64,000 bases of DNA. Source: Sphingobium lactosutens DS20 (lineage in GTDB: Bacteria > Pseudomonadota > Alphaproteobacteria > Sphingomonadales > Sphingomonadaceae). The stretch is taken from positions 1 through 64,000 of the forward strand of contig NZ_ATDP01000091.1 of NCBI RefSeq assembly GCF_000445105.1. Direction: 5' to 3'. The position numbers and the translations under genes are program-made. Shown here piece after piece: positions 15,751 through 25,193 of this stretch. The notes beneath the pieces are model-generated. The model was not told where the DNA came from, made no database searches, and was given only the letters and a program-made list of their open reading frames with translations. How positions within the stretch are numbered: the first letter of the stretch is position 1; each line of letters starts with the position of its first letter.

Positions 15751-18120
15751 TCAGAAACTGTAGAACAGGCTGAACCGCGCGGATCGCGCTTCGCCCGGCG
15801 TCGCCCAGCCGCCCGACACCACGCCCGTGCTGGAACTGACATTGTTGCGAATGCCGGTATAGTAGCGCTTGTCGAAGAGGTTCTGGACGTTGAGCTGCGC
15901 CGTCAGGCCATTGTTGAAATTCCATGACAGGAAAGCACGGTGGACCCAATAATCATCCGCGCGATACTGGGTGCGGTTGAGAAGATTGGTCTGGTTGAGC
16001 GCGAAGCTGCCCTGATAGGTGACGCCATAGCCGACCTCCAGCCCGATGGGCGTGCGGTAGCTGGTGTAAAGGCTGCCCGAATGTTTGGGCGTCTGAATCA
16101 GATCATCGCCCTTTGACGGGTCCGGCAGGGCCGCGCTGTTGTTGCAAGCCGGCCGGGGATTGGCGAGGCAATCGTTGGAGATGCCCTGGATGATCTTGCT
16201 GTCCAGATAGGTGTAATTGGCGAAGACCAGCCAGTTTTTGGTGATATTGCCCGTCAGGCCCAGCGCCACGCCATCAACGCGCGAATGGCCGTCCAGCACC
16301 TGGAAGGTGGCATTGGTCGCCGGGTCATTGGTCGACACGCGATAATTGGTACGCTCGTTGCGGAACAGCGCCGCCGTCGCCAGCAGTTTGCCACCCATCA
16401 GGTTCGCCTTGGCCCCGATTTCGTAGCTGCGCGCGGTTTCGGGCGCGACATCGCAATAGTCGACCAGCGAGGCTCCCGAACCGCTGGTGCAACCCGCGCG
16501 CACCGTGGCGGAAGACGGCGTCTTGCTGTTGGCGAAGGCGGCATAGAGGCTGGTGTCGGCCGTCGGCTTGAAGACCGCGCCGATGCGATAGGAAAAGAGC
16601 GTATCCTGGCTGCGCTGCCGCATACCGGTGGTTGTGGCGCCGCCGGCCGCCGGCGTCGCGATGCTGTCAGCGCGGAAGATGTTGCGCACATCTTCATAGC
16701 GCAGGCCACCATTCAGCTCGAACTGGCCGAACTCGACCGTGTCGAAGGCGTAGACCGCGATGTTGCGGCTGTCGCCATAGCTGCGGCCCGATGGGATATA
16801 GTTTGTCGGCCCGGTCCAGTCCGTATCGGGGTTGGCAAGGTCGATGTCCGCCTGAGCCAGCACGCCCCCGCTTGCGTCGCGCAGCAGATTGCCGGTTTCG
16901 ATGCGGTAATCCTCCTGCGTGGCCGACGCGCCGATGACCAGCGTGTTGCGCAGACCACCAGCGTCGCCGCTGACGATCCGCAGGTCGGTCTGGGTATAGA
17001 GAAGATCGTTGAGCTGGTTGCGGACCAGTCCGCGCGGCCCGGACGGGCGATAGGTGCCATTTGCCAATCCCGTCGGGCAGACCAGCGGTGTCACCAGGTC
17101 AACGTTCGTGATCGGCTGAACCCCGGTGGACAGACAATAGGTGCCCTGCGGCGCGCTGGTGACGCTGTCCTGCCGGACCCGCTGCCAGCGCCCCAATGTG
17201 CGCAGCGAGACGGCATCGCTGAACTGATGCGCAAAGATCGCGGTGAACCGATCAATATCGATATCCTGGCGATCGAGATTGGCGATCCCGAAATAATCGC
17301 TGGGGTCGACATCGGCCAGAGGGCCGTCGTTGATGGCGTTGTTGAAATAGGGCACGCCATAGACAGGCTTGTTACGATCTTCCTGATGGAGATAGGCGAG
17401 CGTCAGGCTGGTCGGGCCGTCCATGCCGAGCGTCACCGATGGCGCGACGCCCCAGCGTTCGAACCGCTCGACATCGCGACCCGGCACATCATTGCGATGG
17501 ACCATGGCATTAAGCCGCACCCCGATGAAATCCGACACCCGCTGATTGCTGTCGATCGTCGCGCGATAATAATCGTCCGTGCCGATGCCGGCTTCAACGA
17601 TGGTCAGGTCGCTTGGCTGCGGCGTCTTTGACACAAGGTTGATGGTGCCCCCGACCGAGCCGGACCCGTTATAGACGGAATTTGCGCCGTTATAGACTTC
17701 CACCTGCTGCGTGTTGAAGGGATCGGTACGGCTATATTGCGCGCTGTCGCGCACGCCATCCTGGGTGATGTCGTTATTGGCGGAATAGCCGCGCAGGTTG
17801 ATGCTGTCGCCATAGCCGCCCCCGCCCTCGCCAGCGCCGAAGGTGATGCCCGGAACCGTGGACAGGACGTCGCGCAGGGTCAGCAGGTTCTGCTTCTTGA
17901 TGGTCTGATCGGAAATGATCGTGACCGTCTGCGGCGTGTCGATGATCGGCGCGATATTCTTGGGATTGACGAGTTCGTCGGCATAGGTCGCACCGGTGAC
18001 GACGATGGAATCCTGCGATATGGCTGCCGGCGCGGCTTCGGCGGCCAGTGACGGCCCCGCCGACAAGATCCCCACACAGCCCATCGCCAGATACGACATG
18101 CCCTTGGCGTCTGAAAACAT
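15751..18120 (-). CDS. TonB-dependent siderophore receptor (Fiu/PiuA-like)
   Basis: Outer-membrane receptor of 789 residues. After the signal peptide (cut near SLAAEAA) comes a short TonB-box-like stretch (DSIVVTGATYAD). The plug domain has IIDTPQTVTIISDQTIKKQ, LRDVLSTVPGITFGAGEGG and INLRGYSANNDITQDGVRD, and the 22-stranded barrel ends in RSARFSLFYSF with the terminal Phe. Siderophore-receptor features include the GSGSVGGTINLVSKTP segment. With piuC behind it and Fur-like palindromes ahead, it should be iron-repressed. The catecholate preference implied by Fiu/PiuA homology is inference; the ligand cannot be read from sequence. Confidence 0.92.
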   Translation of the reverse strand: MFSDAKGMSYLAMGCVGILSAGPSLAAEAAPAAISQDSIVVTGATYADELVNPKNIAPIIDTPQTVTIISDQTIKKQNLLTLRDVLSTVPGITFGAGEGGGGYGDSINLRGYSANNDITQDGVRDSAQYSRTDPFNTQQVEVYNGANSVYNGSGSVGGTINLVSKTPQPSDLTIVEAGIGTDDYYRATIDSNQRVSDFIGVRLNAMVHRNDVPGRDVERFERWGVAPSVTLGMDGPTSLTLAYLHQEDRNKPVYGVPYFNNAINDGPLADVDPSDYFGIANLDRQDIDIDRFTAIFAHQFSDAVSLRTLGRWQRVRQDSVTSAPQGTYCLSTGVQPITNVDLVTPLVCPTGLANGTYRPSGPRGLVRNQLNDLLYTQTDLRIVSGDAGGLRNTLVIGASATQEDYRIETGNLLRDASGGVLAQADIDLANPDTDWTGPTNYIPSGRSYGDSRNIAVYAFDTVEFGQFELNGGLRYEDVRNIFRADSIATPAAGGATTTGMRQRSQDTLFSYRIGAVFKPTADTSLYAAFANSKTPSSATVRAGCTSGSGASLVDYCDVAPETARSYEIGAKANLMGGKLLATAALFRNERTNYRVSTNDPATNATFQVLDGHSRVDGVALGLTGNITKNWLVFANYTYLDSKIIQGISNDCLANPRPACNNSAALPDPSKGDDLIQTPKHSGSLYTSYRTPIGLEVGYGVTYQGSFALNQTNLLNRTQYRADDYWVHRAFLSWNFNNGLTAQLNVQNLFDKRYYTGIRNNVSSSTGVVSGGWATPGEARSARFSLFYSF

Positions 18121-18154
18121 CGATACCCCCCAACATCATGCGTTGCGCAGCTGC

Positions 18155-18204
18155 TATTGCGAATCGTTCTGACTGTCAACGCTATTGAGAATAATTCTTA
18201 TCAG
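18155..18204 (-). promoter_or_regulatory. tandem Fur-like sites before the siderophore receptor
   Basis: Two neighbouring palindromes lie upstream of the receptor start at 18120: TGCGAATCGTTCTGA (about 18157-18171) and TGAGAATAATTCTTA (about 18186-18200). The second is a near-perfect 7-1-7 inverted repeat with one mismatch, close to the classical Fur box. The distal site overlaps the stop codon region of the small RHH gene. Confidence 0.65.
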
Positions 18205-18466
18205 CGTTTTGGATATGTTCGGCAAAGAGCCAGCAGCGGATCGCGCTGGCCAGATTGGGCGCAGGGTCGGCAGTCATGCGCGCAAGGTCGATCCGCGCGA
18301 TGAGGGCATTTACGGGGATGGATTGATCCGCTGCCGCTACGCGCAGCGCGTCCCAGAATATCGGCTCCAGGCTGATGGCGGTCTGGTGGCCGGCAATGGT
18401 AACGCTCCGCTTTACCGGCGGAGCGAAGGGCGACCCGTCGGACTCGTCAAGGTCGCCCCTGTCCAT
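18182..18466 (-). CDS. small ribbon-helix-helix domain protein
   Basis: Protein of 94 residues whose start ATG overlaps the phaB stop in an ATGA arrangement, so translation is likely coupled. The core VKRSVTIAGHQTAISLEPIF, then WDALRVAAADQSIPVNALIARID matches the RHH_4-type fold: a short strand followed by two helices, with the SIPVNALIARID helix. RHH proteins bind DNA as dimers, and this one may regulate phaB or polyhydroxyalkanoate genes; that is inference from position. Its 3' end contains one of the Fur-like sites of the divergently used promoter region. Confidence 0.78.
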   Translation of the reverse strand: MDRGDLDESDGSPFAPPVKRSVTIAGHQTAISLEPIFWDALRVAAADQSIPVNALIARIDLARMTADPAPNLASAIRCWLFAEHIQNADKNYSQ

Positions 18467-19188
18467 CAATACATATGCTGGCCGCCGTTGATCGACAGCG
18501 TGCTGCCGGTCACGAAGCCGCCATCCTCGCTGCAGAAAAAGGCGACGCCGCGCGCGATTTCGTGGGCCTGGCCCAGCCGGCCGACCGGGATCTTGGCAAC
18601 GATCTTTTCCAGCACCGGGGCAGGCACGGCGGCGACCATGTCGGTGTCGATATAGCCGGGCGCGATCGCGTTGACGGTCACGCCATATTTCGCGCCTTCC
18701 TGCGCCAGCGCCTTGGTGAAACCATGGATGCCCGACTTGGCAGCGGCATAATTGACCTGGCCATATTGGCCGGCCTGGCCGTTGATCGAGCCGATATTGA
18801 CGATGCGGCCCCAGCCGCGCTCACGCATGCCGCCGAAACAGGCTTTCGCCATGTTGAAGCAGCCGCCAAGGTTGATACGCATGACTTCGTTCCAGTCATC
18901 AAAGCTCATCTTCGCCAAAACGCCGTCGCGGGTGATGCCGGCATTGTTGACGACGATATCGACAGGCCCGATTGCTTCGGCAACCTGCGCGCACCCGTCG
19001 AGGCAGGCTTGATGGTCGCCCACGTCCCATTTGAAAGCGGCAATGCCGGTCTTGTCCGTGAACGCCTTGGCCTTTTCGTCGTTGCCGGCATAGTTGGCGG
19101 CGACGGCATAGCCCATTTCCTTGAGCGCGAGACTGATTGCCTCGCCGATGCCCCGCGTTCCGCCGGTTATGATCGCCACTCTCGACAT
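18466..19188 (-). CDS. phaB: acetoacetyl-CoA reductase
   Basis: NADPH-dependent short-chain dehydrogenase of 240 residues that reduces acetoacetyl-CoA to (R)-3-hydroxybutyryl-CoA for polyhydroxybutyrate. The start MSRVAIITGG at 19188 follows GAAGAGGA. Cofactor loop TGGTRGIGEAIS, NNAG motif (VVNNAGITRDGVLAKM), catalytic Ser in NIGSINGQAGQYG, and Tyr and Lys in VNYAAAKSG. The sequence after the active site (APGYIDTDMVAAVP and the end STLSINGGQHMY) is characteristic of PhaB, not FabG. No phaA or phaC is next to it. It is coupled to a downstream RHH gene. Confidence 0.93.
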   Translation of the reverse strand: MSRVAIITGGTRGIGEAISLALKEMGYAVAANYAGNDEKAKAFTDKTGIAAFKWDVGDHQACLDGCAQVAEAIGPVDIVVNNAGITRDGVLAKMSFDDWNEVMRINLGGCFNMAKACFGGMRERGWGRIVNIGSINGQAGQYGQVNYAAAKSGIHGFTKALAQEGAKYGVTVNAIAPGYIDTDMVAAVPAPVLEKIVAKIPVGRLGQAHEIARGVAFFCSEDGGFVTGSTLSINGGQHMY

Positions 19189-19213
19189 ATCAGCGTCCTC
19201 TTCCAAACAGGGG

Positions 19214-20215
19214 TCAGTCCATCCAACCCGAAAGTTCGCGGCCTATAAGCCTCTGATAGAGGGTGATAGCCTCCGCGGACGCGTTTAGACAGGGCAAATA
19301 GGCGAAATTTTCCCCGCCAGCGGCCAAAAAGGCGTCTTTTGCGCGCAGCGCGATTTCTTCCAGCGTCTCAAGACAGTCTGCCGAGAAGCCGGGTGTTGCC
19401 ACGGCAATATTGCGGACACCGTCGCGCACCAATCCGGCCAGAGTCGCTTCCGTTTCCGGCTCCAGCCATTTGGCGCGGCCGAAGCGTGACTGGAAACTCA
19501 TATGGACCGGCAGCGCCAATGCCTCCCCCAACAGGCGGGCGGTCTTGACCGACTGGCAGTGATAGGGGTCGCCCAGCTTCAGCGTCCGTTCGGGCATGCC
19601 GTGAAAGCTGGCGAGCAGCGCATCGGGGCGGAACGGCAAGGCGGCGATGGCCCCTTCGATCGAATGGCGAAGCGCTTCGATGTACGCGGGGTCGTCGTGA
19701 TAGGGCGGCAGCGTGCGCACCGCTGGCTGCCAGCGCATCTTTGCGAGGGCCGCAAAGGCTGCGTCATTGGCGGTGGCGGTCGTCGCGCCGCTATATTGCG
19801 GATAGAGTGGCGCCAACAGGATGCGGTCGCACCCGGCCGCCTTCATCGCCTTCAATCGATCGCCGATCGCGGGATTGCCATAGCGCATCGCCCATTCGAC
19901 CAGCACCCCGTCGCCCAAAGCCTGCCCAAGCGCCTGAGCGGTGGCGCGGGTATGGACGGCGAGCGGCGACCCCTCGGCCGTCCATACCTGCTGATAGGCG
20001 TGCGCCGATTTCTTCGGCCGCGTCGTCAAAATCGCGCCGCGCAGGATCGGCTGCCACAGCAAGGGCGGAATTTCGACGACGCGCCGGTCGGACAGGAATT
20101 CGGCAAGATAGCGGCGAACCGAAGCGGCGTCCGGCGCGTCCGGCGTGCCCAGATTGATGAGCAGCACGCCAATCTTTGGCGCGGGGATGACGGGGTGTTC
20201 GGCGGGAAGGGTCAT
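19214..20215 (-). CDS. hemH: ferrochelatase
   Basis: Enzyme of 333 residues inserting Fe2+ into protoporphyrin IX, the last step of haem synthesis. The start MTLPAEHPVI at 20215 overlaps the stop of the upstream molybdoenzyme gene (ATGA). Landmarks are GVLLINLGTPDAPD, MRYGNPAI, LAPLYPQYSGATTAT, the metal-site His in LLASFHGMPERTL, DPYHCQ, SFQSRFGRAKWLEPET and the Glu in PGFSADCLETLEEI. Translational coupling to a Tat-exported molybdopterin protein is unusual company. Confidence 0.95.
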   Translation of the reverse strand: MTLPAEHPVIPAPKIGVLLINLGTPDAPDAASVRRYLAEFLSDRRVVEIPPLLWQPILRGAILTTRPKKSAHAYQQVWTAEGSPLAVHTRATAQALGQALGDGVLVEWAMRYGNPAIGDRLKAMKAAGCDRILLAPLYPQYSGATTATANDAAFAALAKMRWQPAVRTLPPYHDDPAYIEALRHSIEGAIAALPFRPDALLASFHGMPERTLKLGDPYHCQSVKTARLLGEALALPVHMSFQSRFGRAKWLEPETEATLAGLVRDGVRNIAVATPGFSADCLETLEEIALRAKDAFLAAGGENFAYLPCLNASAEAITLYQRLIGRELSGWMD

Positions 20216-22479
20216 GGCGTTCCTACAAGGGGCAGGCTGCGGATGCGCTGGCCCGTCCAAGTGTAAAGCGCGTTGGCGATGGCGGCGGCGACCAAGGGCG
20301 CGACGAGGTCGTTAACGCCCGTCGGCGCGGCGGTGCTGCGGATCATCTCTACCGATATCTCGCCAATATCCGCCAGACGCGGCAGGTTCATGCGGCCCAG
20401 TATCGCCCGCGTTGGCAGGCCGCGCGCATAAGGGACCGAGGCGCCGGTCGCGAAGGCAAGGCCGAAGACCAGGCCGCTTTCGATCTGCTGGCGCATAATG
20501 TCCGGATGCACGGGATCACCGGCGTCCACCGCCGCGATGATCCGGCCGACCGCGATCCGATCGCCCGCCATGGATGCTTCGACCATGACGGCGGCATAGG
20601 CGCCGTCGATCATATGCGCCGCCATCCCCTGCCCGCTGCCGGCAACGCCGCCCTGCCAGCCCCCCATCGCCGCTGCCGTGGTCAGGCAATGGGCGAGCCG
20701 CGGATTGCCGCCGAGCATCTGGATGCGAAAGGACATGGGCTCGATATTGGCGAGATGCGCCAGTTCGTCGATGAAACTTTCGGAGAAGAAGACGCTGTTC
20801 AGATGCGCATTAGCGCGCACGAAGCCAAGCGGCAGGCCGACGTCGGCGGGGTAATGATCCACCGCCCAATTGGGGATGGCATAGGGCGGCGCCATGCCCG
20901 CGACGGCGAGCCGGTTCGCGCTGTCCGCCACATCCTGCGCAGCGTCATGGGGCAGCTTGCCATCGGCGATGCGCGCCCATGTCTGCGCCATCGCGCAGGG
21001 CGCGGCGACCTTTGCCAGCCACCCCTCGATCGCGCCATTGCGCCCGACCCTGGCGGCCATGCGCGCGCGCGCCGGTGCGCTCGGCCTGTCCTGGATGACA
21101 TCTTCCAGCCGCGACCATAGAAGTTGCACGGGCCGTGCCATCTCCCGGGCGATCAAGGCGGCCTGCACACCCACGTCCCAGTCCATCGCCCGCCCAAAAG
21201 AGCCACCGGCATGCAGCGGATAAAGCGTTACGGCATCGCGGGTCATGCCAAGCGCATCGGCGATGGCGTCACGCGCCAGGCCCGGCGCCTGGGTCGCCAT
21301 CCAGATTTCCGCGCCGTCCGAAGTGACGCGCGCGGTCGCGCAGGGCGGCTCGATCGCGAGATGGAGGGAGGCATCGACCTGATATTCGCTGGCAAGGATG
21401 GTCGCGCCGTCAAACACCGGCTCCAGATCGCCCTGCGCATAAAGGCGCCGGCCCGATGATTTGGAAAATGCCGCCTCCAGAGCAGCGTCGATGACGTCGC
21501 TGCCGACCGGCGTTCCGCGCAGCGTGAAGACGGGATCGGCGAGGTCCAGCGCCTTGTTCGCCGCCCACCAGTTGCTTGCCACTGCGGCGACCCAGCGATC
21601 CTGCTTCACCAGCTTCAAAAAGCCCGTGACGCCGCTCGCAGCGCGGTCGTCCAGCCCGGCAAGGACGGCGTCGCCGATCGGTCCCTGGCGGACCGATGCG
21701 AACACCATGTCGGGCAGGCGGATATCAGCGGCAAAATTATGGGTGCCGTCAATCTTGGACGGGGTATCAAGGCGCGGCAGATCCTGCCCGGCCAGACGCC
21801 CATCCTGTCCTTGGCGATAGGGCAGGATCGGCGGCAGATCGAAGGCGACCGCCTCCCCCGCCACCTCGCCGATCTTCATGCGGCGCTGCGCGCCGTCGGA
21901 GATCAGGCCTTCCTGTATGTCGGAGCTTTCCCAAGGAATGCCCCAGCGCGAGGCCGCCGCCTTGCACAGCAGGACGCGGGCCGCCGCCCCGGCGTCGCGA
22001 TAGGCGTCATGGAACATCGGGATCGACGTTCCTGCGCCCGTCAGCATCAGCGCGCTGCGTGTGGCATATTGATCGATCGCCCAGCGACCGGCATCGCCCA
22101 GCAATCGGGTCCAGTCGCTGGCCAGCCACTGCCGCGCGAGCAAGTCATTGGCGTATAGCGGACTGATCGGCGCGCTCTGCACCGCCACCGTGCGCCAGTC
22201 CGCGCCCAGTTCGTCCGCCAGTATCTGCGGCAGGACCGTCGTCACCCCCTGCCCCATTTCGGTTTGGGGGACGACGACGATGATCTGGCCCGACCGGTCG
22301 ATCTTCAAAAAGGCGTTGACGATAGTTTCCGTGGGTCCGGCAGCCAAATTGGGCGCATAGGTGCGCGGCCACGCCCCCCAGGCGAGCAAAAGTCCTGCCG
22401 CCGCGCCGCCGCCGATCAGCAGCGTGCGCCTGTCGAGGCCTTTTTCTCTGACCGATTGCTTCCGCGGTGCGCGCCCCAT
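20212..22479 (-). CDS. Tat-exported molybdopterin-binding subunit, IorB/xanthine dehydrogenase family
   Basis: Protein of 755 residues related to the large subunit of isoquinoline 1-oxidoreductase and aldehyde dehydrogenases. The N-terminus has a twin-arginine signal (DRRTLLIGGGAAAGLLLAWG). The conserved TEMGQGVTTVLPQILADELG, the ATQAPGLARDAIADALG segment and GGSFGRAMDWDVGVQAALIA belong to the molybdopterin-cytosine dinucleotide fold. At the C-terminus the family usually reads TGVGEPG..., with the catalytic Glu; here it reads PTGVNDLVAPLVAAAIANAL, so that Glu seems absent. No small 2Fe-2S subunit gene lies beside it. The substrate is unknown and activity is doubtful. The gene overlaps hemH. 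Confidence 0.87.
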   Translation of the reverse strand: MGRAPRKQSVREKGLDRRTLLIGGGAAAGLLLAWGAWPRTYAPNLAAGPTETIVNAFLKIDRSGQIIVVVPQTEMGQGVTTVLPQILADELGADWRTVAVQSAPISPLYANDLLARQWLASDWTRLLGDAGRWAIDQYATRSALMLTGAGTSIPMFHDAYRDAGAAARVLLCKAAASRWGIPWESSDIQEGLISDGAQRRMKIGEVAGEAVAFDLPPILPYRQGQDGRLAGQDLPRLDTPSKIDGTHNFAADIRLPDMVFASVRQGPIGDAVLAGLDDRAASGVTGFLKLVKQDRWVAAVASNWWAANKALDLADPVFTLRGTPVGSDVIDAALEAAFSKSSGRRLYAQGDLEPVFDGATILASEYQVDASLHLAIEPPCATARVTSDGAEIWMATQAPGLARDAIADALGMTRDAVTLYPLHAGGSFGRAMDWDVGVQAALIAREMARPVQLLWSRLEDVIQDRPSAPARARMAARVGRNGAIEGWLAKVAAPCAMAQTWARIADGKLPHDAAQDVADSANRLAVAGMAPPYAIPNWAVDHYPADVGLPLGFVRANAHLNSVFFSESFIDELAHLANIEPMSFRIQMLGGNPRLAHCLTTAAAMGGWQGGVAGSGQGMAAHMIDGAYAAVMVEASMAGDRIAVGRIIAAVDAGDPVHPDIMRQQIESGLVFGLAFATGASVPYARGLPTRAILGRMNLPRLADIGEISVEMIRSTAAPTGVNDLVAPLVAAAIANALYTWTGQRIRSLPLVGTP

Positions 22480-22517
22480 GATCGCCTGATACTGGCGCGC
22501 GATGCCGCTGCCTAGAG

Positions 22518-22952
22518 CTATTCGGCGCGAATGGGCGCGACGCCAAGACGCGGAATTTCGATGGCGGGGCAGCGGTCCATCACCACGTCCAGCCCAGCCG
22601 CTTCGGCGCGCGCGGCCGCTGCCTCGTTCACGACACCGATCTGCATCCAGACCGCCTTCGCGCCAGCAGCTATGGCGTCGTCCACAGCCTCGCCCGCTGC
22701 TTCGCTGCGACGGAAAATATCCACCATGTCGATCGGCACGCCAATGTCGGACAGGCGACCCCAGACAAATTCGCCATGGACATGCTCGCCAGCCAGCAGC
22801 GGATTGACCGGTAGCACGCGATAGCCATGGTCCTGCAGAAAGGCCATCACGCCATAGCTCGGCCGATCCGGGCGATCCGATATGCCGACCAGCGCGATGG
22901 TGCGAGTGCGGTCCAGCAGCGCGGCGATATCCTGCGGGTTGGTAAGCGGCAT
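22518..22952 (-). CDS. CoA-binding domain protein (YccU-like)
   Basis: Small Rossmann-fold protein of 144 residues of the CoA_binding_2 family. The nucleotide-binding loop is [17 protein letters not shown], followed by [20 protein letters not shown] and the conserved C-terminal [12 protein letters not shown]. Homologues bind CoA in vitro, but their cell role is not established. The start at 22952 ([13 protein letters not shown]) was chosen over an upstream one because the alignable family begins here. It sits between the molybdopterin gene and mrp on the same strand. Confidence 0.85.
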   Translation of the reverse strand: MPLTNPQDIAALLDRTRTIALVGISDRPDRPSYGVMAFLQDHGYRVLPVNPLLAGEHVHGEFVWGRLSDIGVPIDMVDIFRRSEAAGEAVDDAIAAGAKAVWMQIGVVNEAAAARAEAAGLDVVMDRCPAIEIPRLGVAPIRAE

Positions 22953-23020
22953 GGCGTCCTCCTTATCTTGGCACGACAGAAGATGCACGAGGCGGCCGGA
23001 CGTTCCCCGTCAGCCCCGGA

Positions 23021-23992
23021 TCAGGCGGAGGCGGGCTGCTCAAGCCATGCCGCCACCTTTTCGGCAATGGCGCGGAAGGCGTCGGCATGGGGACCTTCAC
23101 CCGCCGCCGGCGGATCGCCGGCATCGGACTGGCGGCGAATGTCGATGGCGAGCGGCACGCGGCCCAGGAAAGGCATGGACAGCGTCGCCGCTTCCCGTTC
23201 CGCGCCCCCTTCGCCGAACGGATCGGAAATTTCGCCGCAATGGGGGCAGGCATAGCCTGCCATATTTTCCACCAGCCCCACCATCGGCACGTCCGCTTGC
23301 GCGAACAGGCTGACGGCGCGCGTGGTGTCGATGAGGGCAAGGTCCTGCGGCGTCGACACGATCACCGCGCCGGCGGGCTTGTGCTTTTGCACCATCGACA
23401 GCTGAATGTCGCCGGTGCCCGGCGGCAGGTCTACGATCAGCAGGTCCGTATCGCCCCAGTCGGCGTCAATCAGCTGGCCGAGCGCCCCGCTCACCATCGG
23501 CCCGCGCCAGGCGAGCGCCTTGCCCGGCTCCACCAGATGCGCCATCGACAGCATCGGCACGCCCATCGCGCCGGTGACGGGAATCAGCTTCTTGTCGCGG
23601 GCGACGGGCTTTTGATCCTCGCTGCCCATGAGCCGCGCCTGCGAGGGCCCGTAAATGTCGGCATCAACCAGCCCGACTTTGTGGCCCAGGCGGTGCAACG
23701 CAATGGCCAGATTGGCCGACAGCGTCGATTTGCCGACGCCGCCCTTGCCTGACGCGACCGCAAGAATGCGCGTCGAACGACGCTCGGCAGTCATGGCGAT
23801 CCGCACATCGCTGACCCCCGGCACGGTCAGGCCGCCTTCGCGGATGGCCGCGACCAGTCCATCGCGCTGATCGGGACCAAGGCCACCCACATCGAGCGCG
23901 AGCGTCATCACCCCGTCGCGCACGCGCGGCGTGCTGGCGCGGCCATCGGTCAGGGTCTTTAAGCGGGCGGCGAAATCGTCAAGATCGGTCAT
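23021..23992 (-). CDS. apbC: Mrp/NBP35-family iron-sulfur cluster carrier ATPase
   Basis: P-loop ATPase of 323 residues that carries and delivers Fe-S clusters. A short N-terminal MIP18-like (DUF59) domain comes first, then the deviant Walker A VASGKGGVGKSTLSANLA, DADIYGPSQARLMG, LIVDLPPGTGDIQLSM, and the cluster-ligating pair in YACPHCGEISDPFGEGG. The N-terminal domain is shortened relative to E. coli Mrp. It is divergent from hflK, with about 70 bases between. Its proximity to hemH, piuC and receptor genes fits an iron neighbourhood, but the arrangement may be incidental. Confidence 0.93.
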   Translation of the reverse strand: MTDLDDFAARLKTLTDGRASTPRVRDGVMTLALDVGGLGPDQRDGLVAAIREGGLTVPGVSDVRIAMTAERRSTRILAVASGKGGVGKSTLSANLAIALHRLGHKVGLVDADIYGPSQARLMGSEDQKPVARDKKLIPVTGAMGVPMLSMAHLVEPGKALAWRGPMVSGALGQLIDADWGDTDLLIVDLPPGTGDIQLSMVQKHKPAGAVIVSTPQDLALIDTTRAVSLFAQADVPMVGLVENMAGYACPHCGEISDPFGEGGAEREAATLSMPFLGRVPLAIDIRRQSDAGDPPAAGEGPHADAFRAIAEKVAAWLEQPASA

Positions 23993-24065
23993 GGCGATGC
24001 GCTGTAGGCAAGTTTCGCGGCCATTGGCACTGTTTTTCAGGCGAGAGCCTTCCTATAGAGGGGGC

Positions 24066-25193
24066 ATGAGAAGAATTTTCGGGTGGATGCCCGCGATCAC
24101 AGCGATGGTCCAAGGCCCCTGGGGGGGCAAGAATGACGGACCCGGCGGGGACGGACCAAAGGATGGCGACGGCGGCCCGCGCAACCCCTGGACTCAGCCC
24201 GGCAAGCCGACCGGCGGCGGGCAGAAGGGGCCTTCCGCGATCGAGGAACTGCTGCGGCGTGGCCGCGACAGTTTCGGTCAGGGCGGCGGGGGACGCAATG
24301 GCGGCTTTGGCGGCATGCCGCCCTCGGCCGCGGGCAAGGCACTGTGGCCCATCGCCATCGGGATCATTCTGATTTTGTGGCTGCTGCTCACCAGCATCCA
24401 TCGCATCGGCCCGCAGGAACGGGGCGTCGTGACCATCGTCGGCAAATATAGCCGCACCCTGTCGCCGGGCATCAGCCTGACCCTGCCCGCCCCGTTCGAA
24501 GCGGTGACGACGGTCGATGTCGAGGAAATCCGCACCATCGATATCGGCTCGGTCAGCGCGGAGAGCGAAAATCTGGTGCTGACCGGCGACCAGAATATCA
24601 TCGACCTCGCCTATTCGGTGCGCTGGAACATCCGCAATCCCGAACTCTACCTGTTCCAGCTGTCGGACCCCGATGACACGGTGCGCGAAGTCGCGGAAAG
24701 CGCGATGCGCGCAGTGCTGGCGAGCGTCAGCCTGGACGACGCGCTGGGCGCGGGTCGCACCACCATCGAGCAGCAGGTCGAACAGCGGATGCAGGAGATA
24801 CTGGACGGCTATAAATCCGGCATCCGCATCCAAGGCGTCGCGATCAAACAGGCCGATCCGCCGACCGCCGTCAACGACGCGTTCAAGGAAGTGTCGGCCG
24901 CGCAGCAGACCGCGCAGACCTACCTCAACGAAGCGCGCGCCGCCGCGCAGCAGGTGACGGCCAAGGCGCAGGGCGAAGCCGCCGCCTTCGACAAGGTCTA
25001 TGAACAATATCGGCTGGCGCCCGAAGTGACGCGCCGGCGCATGTATTATGAAACCATGGAGAGCGTCCTGTCGGATGTCGATAAGACCATCGTCGAAGGG
25101 AGCAATGTGACCCCCTATCTGCCGCTGCCCGAACTCAAGCGGCGCGCGCAGGCGACCCCGACGCCCGAAGCGTCCAGCACGGAGGGCCAGTGA
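24066..25193 (+). CDS. hflK: FtsH protease modulator HflK
   Basis: SPFH/band-7 membrane protein of 375 residues that forms, with HflC, a complex around FtsH. The start MRRIFGWMPA at 24066 is preferred. The Gly/Pro-rich N-terminal tail (to about residue 85, with NDGPGGDGPKDGDGGPRNPW) is followed by one membrane helix (LWPIAIGIILILWLLLTSIH) and the SPFH domain (IGPQERGVVTIVGKY, DQNIIDLAYSVRWNI). A long helix rich in Ala/Gln/Glu (AQQTAQTYLNEARAAAQQVT) closes the protein. It overlaps hflC by one base (TGATG), so the two are coupled. Confidence 0.94.
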   Translation: MRRIFGWMPAITAMVQGPWGGKNDGPGGDGPKDGDGGPRNPWTQPGKPTGGGQKGPSAIEELLRRGRDSFGQGGGGRNGGFGGMPPSAAGKALWPIAIGIILILWLLLTSIHRIGPQERGVVTIVGKYSRTLSPGISLTLPAPFEAVTTVDVEEIRTIDIGSVSAESENLVLTGDQNIIDLAYSVRWNIRNPELYLFQLSDPDDTVREVAESAMRAVLASVSLDDALGAGRTTIEQQVEQRMQEILDGYKSGIRIQGVAIKQADPPTAVNDAFKEVSAAQQTAQTYLNEARAAAQQVTAKAQGEAAAFDKVYEQYRLAPEVTRRRMYYETMESVLSDVDKTIVEGSNVTPYLPLPELKRRAQATPTPEASSTEGQ

